Origin: SVEL01 sp017381055
GTDB lineage: Bacteria; Bacillota; Clostridia; Lachnospirales; Lachnospiraceae
DNA: 64,000 bases
Direction: 5' to 3'
NCBI GenBank assembly: GCA_036307185.1
Contig: JAXJYC010000027.1
Location: 1-64,000, forward strand
Part shown: positions 1 through 8,518 of the stretch, piece by piece
How positions within the stretch are numbered: position 1 is the first letter of the stretch
How the letters are laid out: each line of letters begins with the position of its first letter
Made by a program: the position numbers and the translations under genes
The notes under the pieces: generated by a model
Databases searched by the model: none
The model's input: only the letters and a program-made list of their open reading frames with translations
What the model was told of the DNA's origin: nothing

Positions 1-130
1 CATTAAAAATGTAGGTTCATTATAACATCTGTCCCCTAGCATTTAAAGAGAAACTTTTAAAATTTAGCAATTTTTAAATAGGTGATGGAATTTAGTCTTG
101 CATACGGAATTTACTTTTAAAATTCACCCT

Positions 131-616
131 TTAATCAAACACAAACTTAACTGGACCAGTCTCATAATCTTCATATTTATCTGCAAATTCACTATTTACA
201 GGCACATATAAAAATATATCATTTTCTCTAACGGTTACGTAAATATCATCTGTCGTTATGCCTTCAAACGCCTCTGAAGATAAGTTAAGTTTATATCTGC
301 CATCCTCTTTTATATATAATCCTGATGATCCATTAATGATAATATTGGCTTTATCTAATGCAATTAGTTCTGTTAATGTATATTGCTTATTTTTTTCAAA
401 TATTGAAGATTCATCATTCAGATATATAATTATATTTACTTTAATCTCATCAAAATAAGCAAGATCCCTAGAATATTTTGATGTTTCTATTCTGGAAGGT
501 TCTCGATTAAGTTCTACTATTGCTGTCTCCTTATCATTTTCACCATTCTTACCACAACCCGCGAGACAACACATACATATAACTAAAATAAATAATACTC
601 TATTTAATTTTCTCAT
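131..616 (-). CDS. small lipoprotein of unknown function (paralogue A)
   Basis: Predicted 161-residue exported lipoprotein. The N-terminus is basic (MRKLNR), then hydrophobic, and ends in the lipobox LAGC, so Cys would be acylated and anchored outside the cytoplasmic membrane. The start at 616 follows a GGAGA ribosome binding site; a longer reading frame to 679 has no such site. The mature part shares SKYS, EKN-x-x-YTLTE, DK-x-NI and the closing VNSE segment with the lipoprotein at 1547-2008, so the two are paralogues. A membrane protein lies between them. I do not recognise a family, and no enzymatic motif is visible. Confidence 0.75.
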   Translation of the reverse strand: MRKLNRVLFILVICMCCLAGCGKNGENDKETAIVELNREPSRIETSKYSRDLAYFDEIKVNIIIYLNDESSIFEKNKQYTLTELIALDKANIIINGSSGLYIKEDGRYKLNLSSEAFEGITTDDIYVTVRENDIFLYVPVNSEFADKYEDYETGPVKFVFD

Positions 617-656
617 TATATATTTCTCCTTTTTTACATAATACACATAAAGAATA

Positions 657-1445
657 TTATCCATACATACTAACATCAATACTCATAATTTGTATTATGG
701 AATCTATGTTAGAAAGTTCATTCCTAACAATACTTTCTATTCCCTTAATAACCTCTTGATCATCCCTAAGAATTCTTCTTTCTTTACGAATCTCATCCAT
801 TAATGCACAAATCTCTTTCTCAAGATTTATTTTGTAAGTATATATAGGTTTATTAGCTATAACTTTTGCAGTCATATATATATTGATATCCCTACTGTTA
901 CGTAAATATTTCACATTTGGTATATCTAGTTCTTGTTCATGCTCGTAATATTCAAAAATATTTTCTGTCTTTGCTTTAGGATTATAATATATTATTTCCG
1001 AATAAAACTTTCCTCTATATTTATATACTTTGCATTCTTGATTCTTTGTTATGTAATATCCAGGATTGCTATTGTATAAATCATTACATACAATCTCTTT
1101 TTTTCCATCTATCTCAATTTCAATCTTTAATACATAACAAGTTCTTCTTTGATGGGGAGAAATAACAAATTGTTTTTTTGTTATAATATCATAGTATCTT
1201 CCAATGTATACTTCTCCATATTTAATAGCTTTCTGTTTCATTCTCTCGGGAATATACCAAAATGGAAATATTATCAACTCAATAATCAGCAATATACCCG
1301 TTGAGCCCATTGCTACTTTAATTGCAATTTCATCGAGTCCTCTTATATAAATATGTGTAATATTGGCAACAATATATATAACTAAAAATATGACTCCTAT
1401 AAATCTTAGTTCTTCATTTTTTGTATATAATCTGCTTTTTTTCAT
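657..1445 (-). CDS. hypothetical membrane protein with two N-terminal TM segments
   Basis: 262 residues from the ATG at 1445, which is preceded by AGGAG; the frame continues upstream to 1511 but that start lacks a site. Two hydrophobic segments (roughly residues 13-33 and 42-63) are followed by a long soluble, Lys/Glu-rich domain, probably cytoplasmic or membrane-apposed. It sits between two paralogous lipoproteins (131-616 and 1547-2008) on the same strand, which suggests a joint envelope role. No family was recognised and no catalytic motif is evident. Confidence 0.65.
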   Translation of the reverse strand: MKKSRLYTKNEELRFIGVIFLVIYIVANITHIYIRGLDEIAIKVAMGSTGILLIIELIIFPFWYIPERMKQKAIKYGEVYIGRYYDIITKKQFVISPHQRRTCYVLKIEIEIDGKKEIVCNDLYNSNPGYYITKNQECKVYKYRGKFYSEIIYYNPKAKTENIFEYYEHEQELDIPNVKYLRNSRDINIYMTAKVIANKPIYTYKINLEKEICALMDEIRKERRILRDDQEVIKGIESIVRNELSNIDSIIQIMSIDVSMYG

Positions 1446-1546
1446 ATATACTCCTATCCATCCAAGTAAATAAATAAGCCGCAAAAATTTATTTTCTGCG
1501 GCCAAATACAAGTATTATATCCTGTATTTTCATATTCATATAATAA

Positions 1547-2008
1547 CTAATCTAGTATATATGCCCTAACATAAAAATTCTGGTACTCAGATATATATTC
1601 GCTATTCACATCCACACTCACTGAAAATTGATTCTCTTCTACACTAATTATTATTTTATCTGAAGTTGTCCCTTTAAATGCATCTGATTCAAGTTCTAAA
1701 ATATATTGCGAACCTTTCTTTTCAACATCACATGCTTCTAATATTGTATTTAAAACAATGTTTTTTTCATCTTTATCCATTATTTCTGTTAATGTATACG
1801 TTGTATTTTTCTCATATGATCCCTCTGTATTCTCAAAATACTTTTTGACTCCAGATTTAACATAATCAAACCTAATTGTATCTACACTATATTTAGAATT
1901 TGCTATATCTGTTTTAGCTTCTTTTTCCAATTGCTTCGCATATTCTCTAGAACATCCACTAAACATAAGCAAACTTAATACTAAAATAATACAAAAAACT
2001 TTCCTCAT
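1547..2008 (-). CDS. small lipoprotein of unknown function (paralogue B)
   Basis: 153-residue predicted lipoprotein with the signal MRKVFCIILVLSLLMF and lipobox FSGC. A GAGGGG site precedes the ATG. The mature domain aligns with the lipoprotein at 131-616 through YTLTE, the DK-x-NI segment, an AF-x-G-x-T-x-D-x-I stretch and a terminal VNSE motif. The two probably arose by duplication and now flank a membrane protein. Function is unknown. Confidence 0.75.
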   Translation of the reverse strand: MRKVFCIILVLSLLMFSGCSREYAKQLEKEAKTDIANSKYSVDTIRFDYVKSGVKKYFENTEGSYEKNTTYTLTEIMDKDEKNIVLNTILEACDVEKKGSQYILELESDAFKGTTSDKIIISVEENQFSVSVDVNSEYISEYQNFYVRAYILD

Positions 2009-2030
2009 ATTATTGCCCCTCTATTATTCC

Positions 2031-2708
2031 CTACACTTCCTTATATGGCTTTCTACCACAACATTTCTTCTCTGTACAATAACCTGCCACTTCACACTTC
2101 GGCATAAAATAATTATCTACAAGATAAGCCCACTCCTCCGAATATGTTCTAAGTGCCTCCATCAAATCCTTCATAAGATTACGATACTCCCAATACGCTC
2201 TAGTACAAAGTCTCTGATGTGACATCTCTATAAGATTACGAACATTTCTCTTATCTACTATCTTTGTGCTCATACCAAGTGGAAGAAGCATAGCTGCATC
2301 TTCTCTAGGCACACCATAGTTAGCCTCTAATTCACTACAAGCCTTAGTTATATTTTCCATAGTTTCTGTATATAGTTTTGTAGCTTCCTCACTCTTGGCA
2401 ACTGTTGGTGGTATAATATAATCAAAATTCTTATAATTAATATAACGAGTACTTGCCTGAAGTCTTGTTGGCGCTCCACCTATATGTGTGTACCATTCTC
2501 TAATAACTCTTGCAGAATATCCATCAAGAATCATCTCCACACCCACATATTCCATTACTCTATGATGACCTGACTTAATACAGTCAATTCCTCTTGCGTA
2601 ATTCTTCTCTTTATCATCAATATTAGCTCCCCAACATACTCCTGCACGCTGGCCCATAAGGCTAATTGGATTCTTAGGTGTTTCTTCTATAATAGTTACT
2701 TTTCCCAT
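2031..2708 (-). CDS. thyX: FAD-dependent thymidylate synthase, divergent ThyX
   Basis: 225 residues, in the ThyX size range. ThyX makes dTMP from dUMP using FAD, NADPH and methylenetetrahydrofolate, in the cytoplasm. The segment REWYTHIGGAPTRLQASTRY (about residues 70-89) corresponds to the ThyX signature region, but the hallmark RHR-x7-S is altered: only the His is kept, and about three extra residues precede the conserved S-x-RY. The C-terminus has an unusual cluster of five Cys (CEVAGYC, KKCCG). An AAGGAG site lies 8 nt before the ATG. The call rests on the overall pattern, including the HQR-x-CTRAYWE segment typical of ThyX near residue 165. Whether it is active with the altered motif cannot be told. 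Confidence 0.8.
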   Translation of the reverse strand: MGKVTIIEETPKNPISLMGQRAGVCWGANIDDKEKNYARGIDCIKSGHHRVMEYVGVEMILDGYSARVIREWYTHIGGAPTRLQASTRYINYKNFDYIIPPTVAKSEEATKLYTETMENITKACSELEANYGVPREDAAMLLPLGMSTKIVDKRNVRNLIEMSHQRLCTRAYWEYRNLMKDLMEALRTYSEEWAYLVDNYFMPKCEVAGYCTEKKCCGRKPYKEV

Positions 2709-2821
2709 TGTTAATCTCCTTAATATTAAAAAGCTTTCGCATAAATTTCATATTTATCAATATATCATTTTCAGGCTTTTTTTTCAATTATTTTCAGCTA
2801 CTCTTAATGAATATATTTGAA

Positions 2822-3028
2822 TTATTCTTCCTTAATATACTTTCCTGAAACCTGATCATATGTCTTGCCAAATCTATGATACTTTATACTTCCACCATTT
2901 GCTATATTATCCTCTACCTGTGGGTCAAATACATAGATATTGCCATTAATATTCATTTCACACCAAGCAGTAAATAAAACGCTACAAAAAAACATAGTTA
3001 TAGCTATAACTCGTTTATGTTTTCTCAT
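2822..3028 (-). CDS. small exported or membrane-anchored protein
   Basis: 68 residues from the ATG at 3028, which has an AAGGAG site 8 nt upstream; a GTG at 3037 would overlap that site. A basic start (MRKHKR) is followed by one hydrophobic segment of about 15 residues, then a short polar tail of about 45 residues. That fits a signal anchor or signal peptide. It lies 29 nt downstream of the Glu-rich protein gene at 3058-3672 and may be co-transcribed with it. No family recognised. Confidence 0.5.
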   Translation of the reverse strand: MRKHKRVIAITMFFCSVLFTAWCEMNINGNIYVFDPQVEDNIANGGSIKYHRFGKTYDQVSGKYIKEE

Positions 3029-3057
3029 TAGCAACACTCCTTTACCTGACTAAAATA

Positions 3058-3672
3058 TTAATTAAACAAGCTATCATATTCTCCCTTATCAACTTCTTCA
3101 TAATATGCATAGTAACCACTCTCATCTCTTGCCAAAGCTAGTCCTAACTTTCCATCTAAAAGTTCATATCTATAATATTCTCCGCCAATATTTAATAATC
3201 CACCTTCTACAAAATAATCTCGAGCATAAATTCCTTGATTCTCAGCCTGACTAATTGCCCTTGAGCCATCAAAATACCAACCTAAATGTCCATATGCTGA
3301 ATAACGAAGCCAATACTTGCCTTCAAACTCATATGCAAACTCATTATGTCTTTCCACTGTTTTCTCTTCTGTTATTATTTCATCTATTATAGGTTGGTCT
3401 GTTGTAACTACCTGTTCATATATTTTTTCTTCATTTATATTTTCTTCATTTATATTTTCTTCATTTATATTTTGTTCTATTATAGTTTTTTCTATTGTAT
3501 CTTCTTGTACATCTTCTTCTGTTACGACTTTTTCTGCTACAATTTCTTCTGCTACTTCTTCAGTTTTTTTCAAGGAATCTGTTTTTCCCTTATTACTTAA
3601 TTTTTTACCGCCAGCTAGCTTTCTATCAGTCATAGCTGCCGCCACAATAGCAGCCAATATTTTCTTTCTCAT
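3058..3672 (-). CDS. hypothetical Glu-rich protein with pentapeptide repeats and a decayed lipobox
   Basis: 204 residues with a GGGGA site before the ATG. The N-terminus (MRKKILAAIVAAAM) resembles a lipoprotein signal, but where a lipobox LAGC would be expected it reads LAGG, with no Cys. The middle (about residues 40-110) is Val/Glu-rich and contains three tandem NINEE pentapeptides encoded by 15-bp direct repeats. The C-terminal 90 residues are rich in aromatics and Gly. No family recognised. It may be a surface protein that lost its anchor, or be cytoplasmic. Confidence 0.6.
   Translation of the reverse strand: MRKKILAAIVAAAMTDRKLAGGKKLSNKGKTDSLKKTEEVAEEIVAEKVVTEEDVQEDTIEKTIIEQNINEENINEENINEEKIYEQVVTTDQPIIDEIITEEKTVERHNEFAYEFEGKYWLRYSAYGHLGWYFDGSRAISQAENQGIYARDYFVEGGLLNIGGEYYRYELLDGKLGLALARDESGYYAYYEEVDKGEYDSLFN
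3430..3474. repeat. three tandem 15-bp direct repeats inside a coding sequence
   Basis: The unit ttcatttatattttc occurs three times end to end; the last copy differs in its final base. On the minus strand it encodes NINEE pentapeptides in the protein at 3058-3672. Short in-frame repeats like this can change copy number by slippage. Confidence 0.85.
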
Positions 3673-3766
3673 ATTTATCCCCTTTTACGTTTTAGTTAGC
3701 TTATATTATATCAAATTATTCCTTTTTCTGCAATTTCTCTAATCAACTGATTTACTATTTTAAAAA

Positions 3767-3810
3767 TAAAAAAGTAATCTCCCTCATTTTCTGAGTTCAA
3801 TTACTTTTTT
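3767..3810 (-). terminator. intrinsic terminator after the ABC-2 exporter operon
   Basis: An 11-bp stem (aaaaaagtaat paired with attactttttt) with a 21-nt loop gives a T-run on either strand. It lies downstream of the permease gene ending at 3874 and upstream of the gene starting at 3672, and would end minus-strand transcription of the exporter operon. Confidence 0.8.
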
Positions 3811-3873
3811 ATTAGAACTTATTATTCTTATACTATTTTCAAAACTATGCTTTCAGTTCTTTACTCATATATT

Positions 3874-4662
3874 CTAACTTCCTGCACTCTCATATGCATC
3901 TATTCCACGATTCCAAAGAAGAACCGAAAGTGTTAGTAGCACTGCTGCTATAACCGTTCCCACGCCAAAGCAGAACCATGGATTATTTCCTCTTAATATA
4001 TAGCTTGCTGGATAGTACGCTGTAAACGCAAATGGCAAAATATAAGTAACAATATTTCTAACCACACCATTATAAATTGTTACTGGATACTTTGCAAAGT
4101 CACTTGACATATAAAGAACCTGTAATATACTTCCACTAGACTTTATCCAAAGAGCAAGTGCTGCACCTGCAATCTTTATAGCCGCATATATTACTGTTCC
4201 AAATATAAATGCTAAAATCATAAGCAACACACTTCCTACAGTATAACTAATTCCAAGCTTCATAGATGCTATAATCATAAGCACTATACCTGTAAGAAGC
4301 TCACCTAATGCATCGAACTGCAGCGCTTCCATAATTACATGTACAAGTGGATTAATTGGCCTTGTAAGATATTTATCAAAATCACCCTTTCTTACAATAA
4401 ACCATGCCACCTTCCACAGATTATCTGTAAACAAATGATCAAGTCCCTTAGGAACAAGTGAAAATCCATATATAAATATTATCTCATAATACTTAAATCC
4501 CTGTAACTGAGGTATCTGTGCAAAAATAATACTGATAAATACAATATTTGTAATCTGTCCTACAAGAAAGCTTGCAGCTCCTGTAAGGAAATCCACTCTA
4601 TACTCCATCAATCGTTTAAGCTGCTGTACAACAAAAGTTTTATAAAGTCTTAAAAATCTCAT
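3874..4662 (-). CDS. ABC-2 type transporter permease (DUF990-like), subunit 2
   Basis: 262 residues and about six hydrophobic segments, with an N-terminal helix (KTFVVQQLKRLMEYRVDFL) typical of ABC-2 permeases of the DUF990 type. The start at 4662 has a strong AGGAGG site and lies 4 nt after the stop of the upstream permease gene, so the two are translationally coupled. With the second permease (4667-5488) and the ATPase (5495-6541) it would form one exporter of unknown substrate. An intrinsic terminator follows the gene. Confidence 0.85.
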   Translation of the reverse strand: MRFLRLYKTFVVQQLKRLMEYRVDFLTGAASFLVGQITNIVFISIIFAQIPQLQGFKYYEIIFIYGFSLVPKGLDHLFTDNLWKVAWFIVRKGDFDKYLTRPINPLVHVIMEALQFDALGELLTGIVLMIIASMKLGISYTVGSVLLMILAFIFGTVIYAAIKIAGAALALWIKSSGSILQVLYMSSDFAKYPVTIYNGVVRNIVTYILPFAFTAYYPASYILRGNNPWFCFGVGTVIAAVLLTLSVLLWNRGIDAYESAGS

Positions 4663-4666
4663 ATGC

Positions 4667-5488
4667 TTAACCTCCTTGTACTGCAAGTCTCTTCTGGGCA
4701 AAATACCACAACAACTTAGCTAATGCGTAAAATACTAATATCCAGATAATCTGTCCACCTAAAGCTAATGCAATATTCACACCTGTTATCTTTCCCATAT
4801 AAATCATAGTAGGTGTATATACCATTGACGCAAATGGCAGCAGTTCAAAAATATCTCTGACAATTCCTGGGAAGAATGCCAATGGAATCATCGCTCCCGA
4901 GAAGAACTTAATGATGCTACCCTTTAAAATATCAAAGCCCCAAATATTCATAAGCCAAAATGCTAAATATCCAAATATTAAGTTAAGATAAAATGATAAT
5001 ATATAGCTTAATATCATACTTAACACAAATGTTAAGAATAATACTATATCAAACGCTACATATCCTAATGCAAAATATCTATAAATCTCTACTCCCAACA
5101 TAACAGGTGCAAAAATAAATGCAAAATACACTACATTATTTCCTACCTCTGTTGCAAGTAAGCTCAAATCTACATTTACTGGCTTTATCATACGCATAAT
5201 AATATTACCATCTCGTATCTCCTCAGCCAATGCTCTCGTAGAATCTGTACCTGTAAAGAAACCTACGATATTTGATAAAAATACATACATTGTCATATCA
5301 ACCAATGTAAATCCCATAAATGTACTCTCTCCCGATGCCATAAATACCGCTTTCCATATGAAATACATAACAAAGCAATATAACGATTCACCTATGAAGA
5401 AGCCCATAAAATTAAGCTGGTATGCCATAGCGCCCTGAGCTCCCGCTCTAAAGAAGCCGCCATAGACTCTCCTCATCTTTCCAAACAT
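4667..5488 (-). CDS. ABC-2 type transporter permease (DUF990-like), subunit 1
   Basis: 273 residues with about six membrane segments. The N-terminal QGAMAYQLNFMGFFIGESL region and the segment TDSTRALAEEIRDGNIIMRMIKPVN (about residues 80-105) are characteristic of this permease family, in which the cytoplasmic loop couples to the ATPase. It is the middle gene of a three-gene unit, 6 nt from the ATPase stop and 4 nt before the next permease. The substrate is unknown; family members are linked to export of drugs or other small molecules. Confidence 0.85.
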   Translation of the reverse strand: MFGKMRRVYGGFFRAGAQGAMAYQLNFMGFFIGESLYCFVMYFIWKAVFMASGESTFMGFTLVDMTMYVFLSNIVGFFTGTDSTRALAEEIRDGNIIMRMIKPVNVDLSLLATEVGNNVVYFAFIFAPVMLGVEIYRYFALGYVAFDIVLFLTFVLSMILSYILSFYLNLIFGYLAFWLMNIWGFDILKGSIIKFFSGAMIPLAFFPGIVRDIFELLPFASMVYTPTMIYMGKITGVNIALALGGQIIWILVFYALAKLLWYFAQKRLAVQGG

Positions 5489-5494
5489 TTATCA

Positions 5495-6541
5495 TCACCC
5501 CTTGTATAGTCTTCTAATAATTTCTTCAATATCAGCCTCGCTTACCGCAATATCCTTAACTGTAATAGTTCCAAGTATGTACGAAAGCATATCTGATACC
5601 TGAGCTTTTGAGGAATTGAACTTAATGACAGCCTTCTTACCTTCAAGCTTCACTTCCAAATCATCCTCAAGTAAATTGAACTTCTCAGCAAATGCAAGTT
5701 TATTCATATCCTCTGTAGAATTAAGATTAATATGAATTTCTCTCATCTTTCCATATTTTTCTTTCATCTTATCTAGGGCTCCATCATAAACCTTCTTACC
5801 CTTATCAATCATAACGATTCTCTTACATAAAAGTTCAATATCACTAATATCGTGTGTTGTTAAGATAATAGTTGTCTGTTCATTCTGATTAATCTCCGCA
5901 ATAGCCTTTCTGATGTTATCCTTTACTACAACATCCAGACCAATTGTAGGTTCATCAAGGAACAATACCTTTGGATTGTGAATCATAGAAGCTGCGATAT
6001 CTGCTCTCATTCTCTGTCCCAATGATAATGTTCTAACTGGACTCTTAATAAATGGTTCCAAATCAAGAACCTGATTTAAGAAATCCATTCTGTCCTTAAA
6101 TGCCTTATCTTCAATCTGATAAATCTCTTTTAGAACTGTAAATGTCTCAGACAATGGTAAATCCCACCATAGCTGAGTTCTCTGTCCAAATACTACACCG
6201 ATTTCCTTAACATACTTCTTTCTGTTCTTATATGGTATCTGACCATTTATCATAATCTCACCAGATGTAGGTGTAAGGATACCTGTAAGCATTTTAATCG
6301 CTGTACTCTTACCAGCTCCATTAGGTCCGATAAATCCAAGAATTTCGCCCTTTTCAACCGAAAAAGAAATATCATCTACAGCCTTTACTATTTCTTGCTT
6401 CTTATGGAATAACGATTTCACGCTTCCCTTAAGACCTGGTTCTTTGATAATCTTCTTAAATTCCTTTGATACATTTTTCACTTCAATCATATTGTTATTA
6501 CTCATAACCCTTTTCGCCTTCTTTCTTACTCTGTCTTTCAT
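5495..6541 (-). CDS. ABC transporter ATP-binding protein of the ABC-2 exporter
   Basis: 348 residues with a complete nucleotide-binding domain: Walker A GPNGAGKST, signature LSLGQRMRAD, Walker B VLFLDEPTIGLD and the switch His in TTHD. A C-terminal extension of about 90 residues resembles the accessory domain of long ABC-2 ATPases. It energises the two permeases encoded downstream. The first ATG (6541) has AAAGGG about 4 nt upstream. An internal ATG at 6505 (MSNNNMIEV) is nearer the usual family start, so the first 12 basic residues are uncertain. Confidence 0.9.
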   Translation of the reverse strand: MKDRVRKKAKRVMSNNNMIEVKNVSKEFKKIIKEPGLKGSVKSLFHKKQEIVKAVDDISFSVEKGEILGFIGPNGAGKSTAIKMLTGILTPTSGEIMINGQIPYKNRKKYVKEIGVVFGQRTQLWWDLPLSETFTVLKEIYQIEDKAFKDRMDFLNQVLDLEPFIKSPVRTLSLGQRMRADIAASMIHNPKVLFLDEPTIGLDVVVKDNIRKAIAEINQNEQTTIILTTHDISDIELLCKRIVMIDKGKKVYDGALDKMKEKYGKMREIHINLNSTEDMNKLAFAEKFNLLEDDLEVKLEGKKAVIKFNSSKAQVSDMLSYILGTITVKDIAVSEADIEEIIRRLYKG

Positions 6542-6785
6542 TCTTCCCTTTACATTAACAAGAATAAATATAATAATTATCGTTTCGGCCAGCCATTTTC
6601 TTTAAAATCACTCTAACAATAAAACTTTTCACAAGCAATATTGTATAAATTTTCACAAAAAAATTACATCGACATATCAGTATATGCCGATGCAAATAAA
6701 AATAATAATACTCTATAGATATTAAATCGAAAATGATTATAAAACCTACACTCTCTTGCACAGACATATACGACTAATTCGTCTA

Positions 6786-6813
6786 CAACTGTGCACACAA
6801 AAAATCACAGTTG
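6786..6813 (-). other. 8-bp perfect stem-loop in the exporter leader
   Basis: caactgtg and cacagttg are perfectly complementary and separated by 12 nt. There is no following T-run on the minus strand, so it is not a standard terminator. It lies 4 nt after the stop of the 17-codon ORF and could be part of a leader or attenuator, or an operator. Confidence 0.5.
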
Positions 6814-6817
6814 CAAA

Positions 6818-6871
6818 CTATGCGTTTGCGACACCTTTATTTCTTGTTGTTGAATGTGTTGTCATAATCAT
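6818..6871 (-). CDS. possible 17-codon leader peptide ORF
   Basis: ATG at 6871 with an AAGGAG site 8 nt upstream, encoding MIMTTHSTTRNKGVANA and ending in TAG. It is rich in Thr (five of 17). A perfect stem-loop lies just downstream, and the ABC-2 exporter ATPase gene starts about 280 nt further on. The ribosome binding site is as good as those of the real genes nearby. Translation is inferred only. Confidence 0.4.
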   Translation of the reverse strand: MIMTTHSTTRNKGVANA

Positions 6872-6918
6872 CTCAATCACTCCTTTTCAAATAATCTTTC
6901 TACAGACTACTACCTGTT

Positions 6919-7701
6919 TTATAAATTGTCAACCACTTTTTGTAAATTTTTGACAATTTTATCTAATGTGCCTTCAATTTCATCTTTACCATTAAACATA
7001 TTTTCGTAGTATTCCGCTATGTTTTTTTCAAAATCTTCTGGCAATAGCTTGCACTCCTTTGCACATATACTCACCATTCTCTTTTCTCCTGGATGAGTCA
7101 TCTCATTAAGCGCAAATATTATGTCAAAATATGATTCAAAAAATCCAGCACTTCTATGTATCACACTAATTTTGTCTTCTCTTCCTGCTGCCTTTAAAAC
7201 CTGCCCACTATATGCTGGTAATCCCTTATATACCAACTTCATATTTCTCTCAATTATGTTCTTTTTAAGCTCTAACGGATATGGAACATCAAATCTCTTT
7301 TTTGCATTGCTCAGTCTATTATTCTCATCATATATTACCTTGCAAGTACGAAGATTATGCCACATACATGTAGTATAACCATTTCTCTCCTGGCATTTCT
7401 CTACAACCGATGCCACATCTTCTACAAAATCATCTAGGTTTCTATAAAGAATGTCTATATCAATTCCATTTTTTAATACACAATTGTCTTCGAGCTCCCA
7501 AAAATGATTTCCTAGCTCCATCACATCACAATACTTAGATAAAATCTCTTTTCTTACTTCAATGTCCACATCATCTGTACAATAAAGATATACGTCATAA
7601 TCAGACTTCTCATCAAAATTTTTGCCTGCTCTAGAACCTCCCAACGCAATAGCTTCAACCTGTGGTAATTCACTTAATTCTTCAAATAACTTCTCAACCA
7701 T
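6919..7701 (-). CDS. polymerase-beta-fold nucleotidyltransferase domain protein (DUF4037-like)
   Basis: 260 residues. The N-terminal motif GGSRAG followed by SDYDVYLY matches the GS-x-R ... D-x-D metal-binding signature of the nucleotidyltransferase superfamily, and a third acidic segment, GIDIDILYR, follows near residue 80. The rest (about residues 90-260) is helical and resembles the DUF4037 type. The start at 7701 is chosen because GGAGG lies 6 nt upstream; the ATG at 7705-7707 abuts that site. The substrate is unknown. Members include antibiotic or RNA nucleotidyltransferases, but nothing here distinguishes them. Confidence 0.75.
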   Translation of the reverse strand: MVEKLFEELSELPQVEAIALGGSRAGKNFDEKSDYDVYLYCTDDVDIEVRKEILSKYCDVMELGNHFWELEDNCVLKNGIDIDILYRNLDDFVEDVASVVEKCQERNGYTTCMWHNLRTCKVIYDENNRLSNAKKRFDVPYPLELKKNIIERNMKLVYKGLPAYSGQVLKAAGREDKISVIHRSAGFFESYFDIIFALNEMTHPGEKRMVSICAKECKLLPEDFEKNIAEYYENMFNGKDEIEGTLDKIVKNLQKVVDNL

Positions 7702-7889
7702 ATACATCCTCCATATAACTATCTAGTATCACTTTTTTCACATTAATCTTGTGAAATAATTTTTTTAACTTTATGTTACACATATAATTCAGCGCTTTAT
7801 TATAGTAATAATAATAAGCCTTTTATGATTGATTGTCCACACACTATAATGCCTAAAAATAACACTATCTTGCTTTTTTACTTTCCTTA

Positions 7890-8465
7890 TTAATTACCCC
7901 ATAAAAATTCTACGTTTCCATTATCGAATTGTTTTTGTTTTGAATATTCCGATGACGTACCATCATTATACTGTGTATCTATTATACAATTGCTATTTAA
8001 CAAACCTTCTATATTCTGTATTTCTATTTTACAGTTGCTACTAGAAATATACCAATCATTAGAATTCAAAAATTTCAATTCAACAATTACTTCTTCTTTG
8101 ACATGCTCTATATATGTCTCACCTGAAGTTTCTATTTCCACATCTGTTGCATCTATAACATGAGATAATATTGTTATAACAAAGCTATAGCAGCCATATT
8201 CGCCACCCTTAACAGCATATTGTGTTCCTTCTTTACTTATTGCTTCATTCTTACCTTTTGGATTAATACACTCTATTTTATAATCATCTGCTTCCAGTTG
8301 CTTTCCTTTGTAATATATTGATAAGTCAAGATTTATATGATTACCCGAATAAAGCTTACCATATATCATTGGATATGTTTTACATAAAACAACGCCTAAT
8401 AAAACTACAAGCGTCATCGTCACAATTATTAGTATATTTCTTCGTTTTGTAAAAATTTTCCTCAT
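7890..8465 (-). CDS. hypothetical membrane-anchored protein downstream of a hairpin array
   Basis: 191 residues with a basic start (MRKIFTKRRN) and one long hydrophobic segment (about residues 10-28), then a predicted extracellular, beta-rich domain with no recognised motif. A GGAGTAGATAAT site precedes the ATG. No Cys sits where a lipobox would be, so it is probably a signal-anchored protein. It is the first gene downstream, on the same strand, of the 54-nt hairpin array (8519-8950), which may form its 5' leader. Confidence 0.65.
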   Translation of the reverse strand: MRKIFTKRRNILIIVTMTLVVLLGVVLCKTYPMIYGKLYSGNHINLDLSIYYKGKQLEADDYKIECINPKGKNEAISKEGTQYAVKGGEYGCYSFVITILSHVIDATDVEIETSGETYIEHVKEEVIVELKFLNSNDWYISSSNCKIEIQNIEGLLNSNCIIDTQYNDGTSSEYSKQKQFDNGNVEFLWGN

Positions 8466-8518
8466 ATTATCTACTCCCTATTAGTACCACTTTACTTTTA
8501 TTTTCTATTTCATAAATT

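Larger units (their letters stand above)
6542..6917. other. intergenic region with a mini-ORF and a hairpin
   Basis: This 376-bp AT-rich gap contains no conserved gene of ordinary size. It holds a well-positioned 17-codon ORF (6818-6871) and an 8-bp stem-loop just downstream of it (6786-6813), both read on the minus strand ahead of the ABC-2 exporter operon. It may be that operon's leader. Confidence 0.5.

Noticed and set aside
1..130. Possible gene start at the left edge
   Set aside because: A minus-strand ATG at 3 has no binding site, and nothing of the gene would lie in the window; I see nothing else in this stretch.
3317..3742. Plus-strand Ser/Phe-rich ORFs
   Set aside because: They are antisense to the Glu-rich repeat gene, and their composition follows from its GAA codons.
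6555..6767. 70-codon minus-strand ORF
   Set aside because: Low-complexity, Phe/Ile/Tyr-rich translation of AT-rich DNA, with no binding site and no family likeness.
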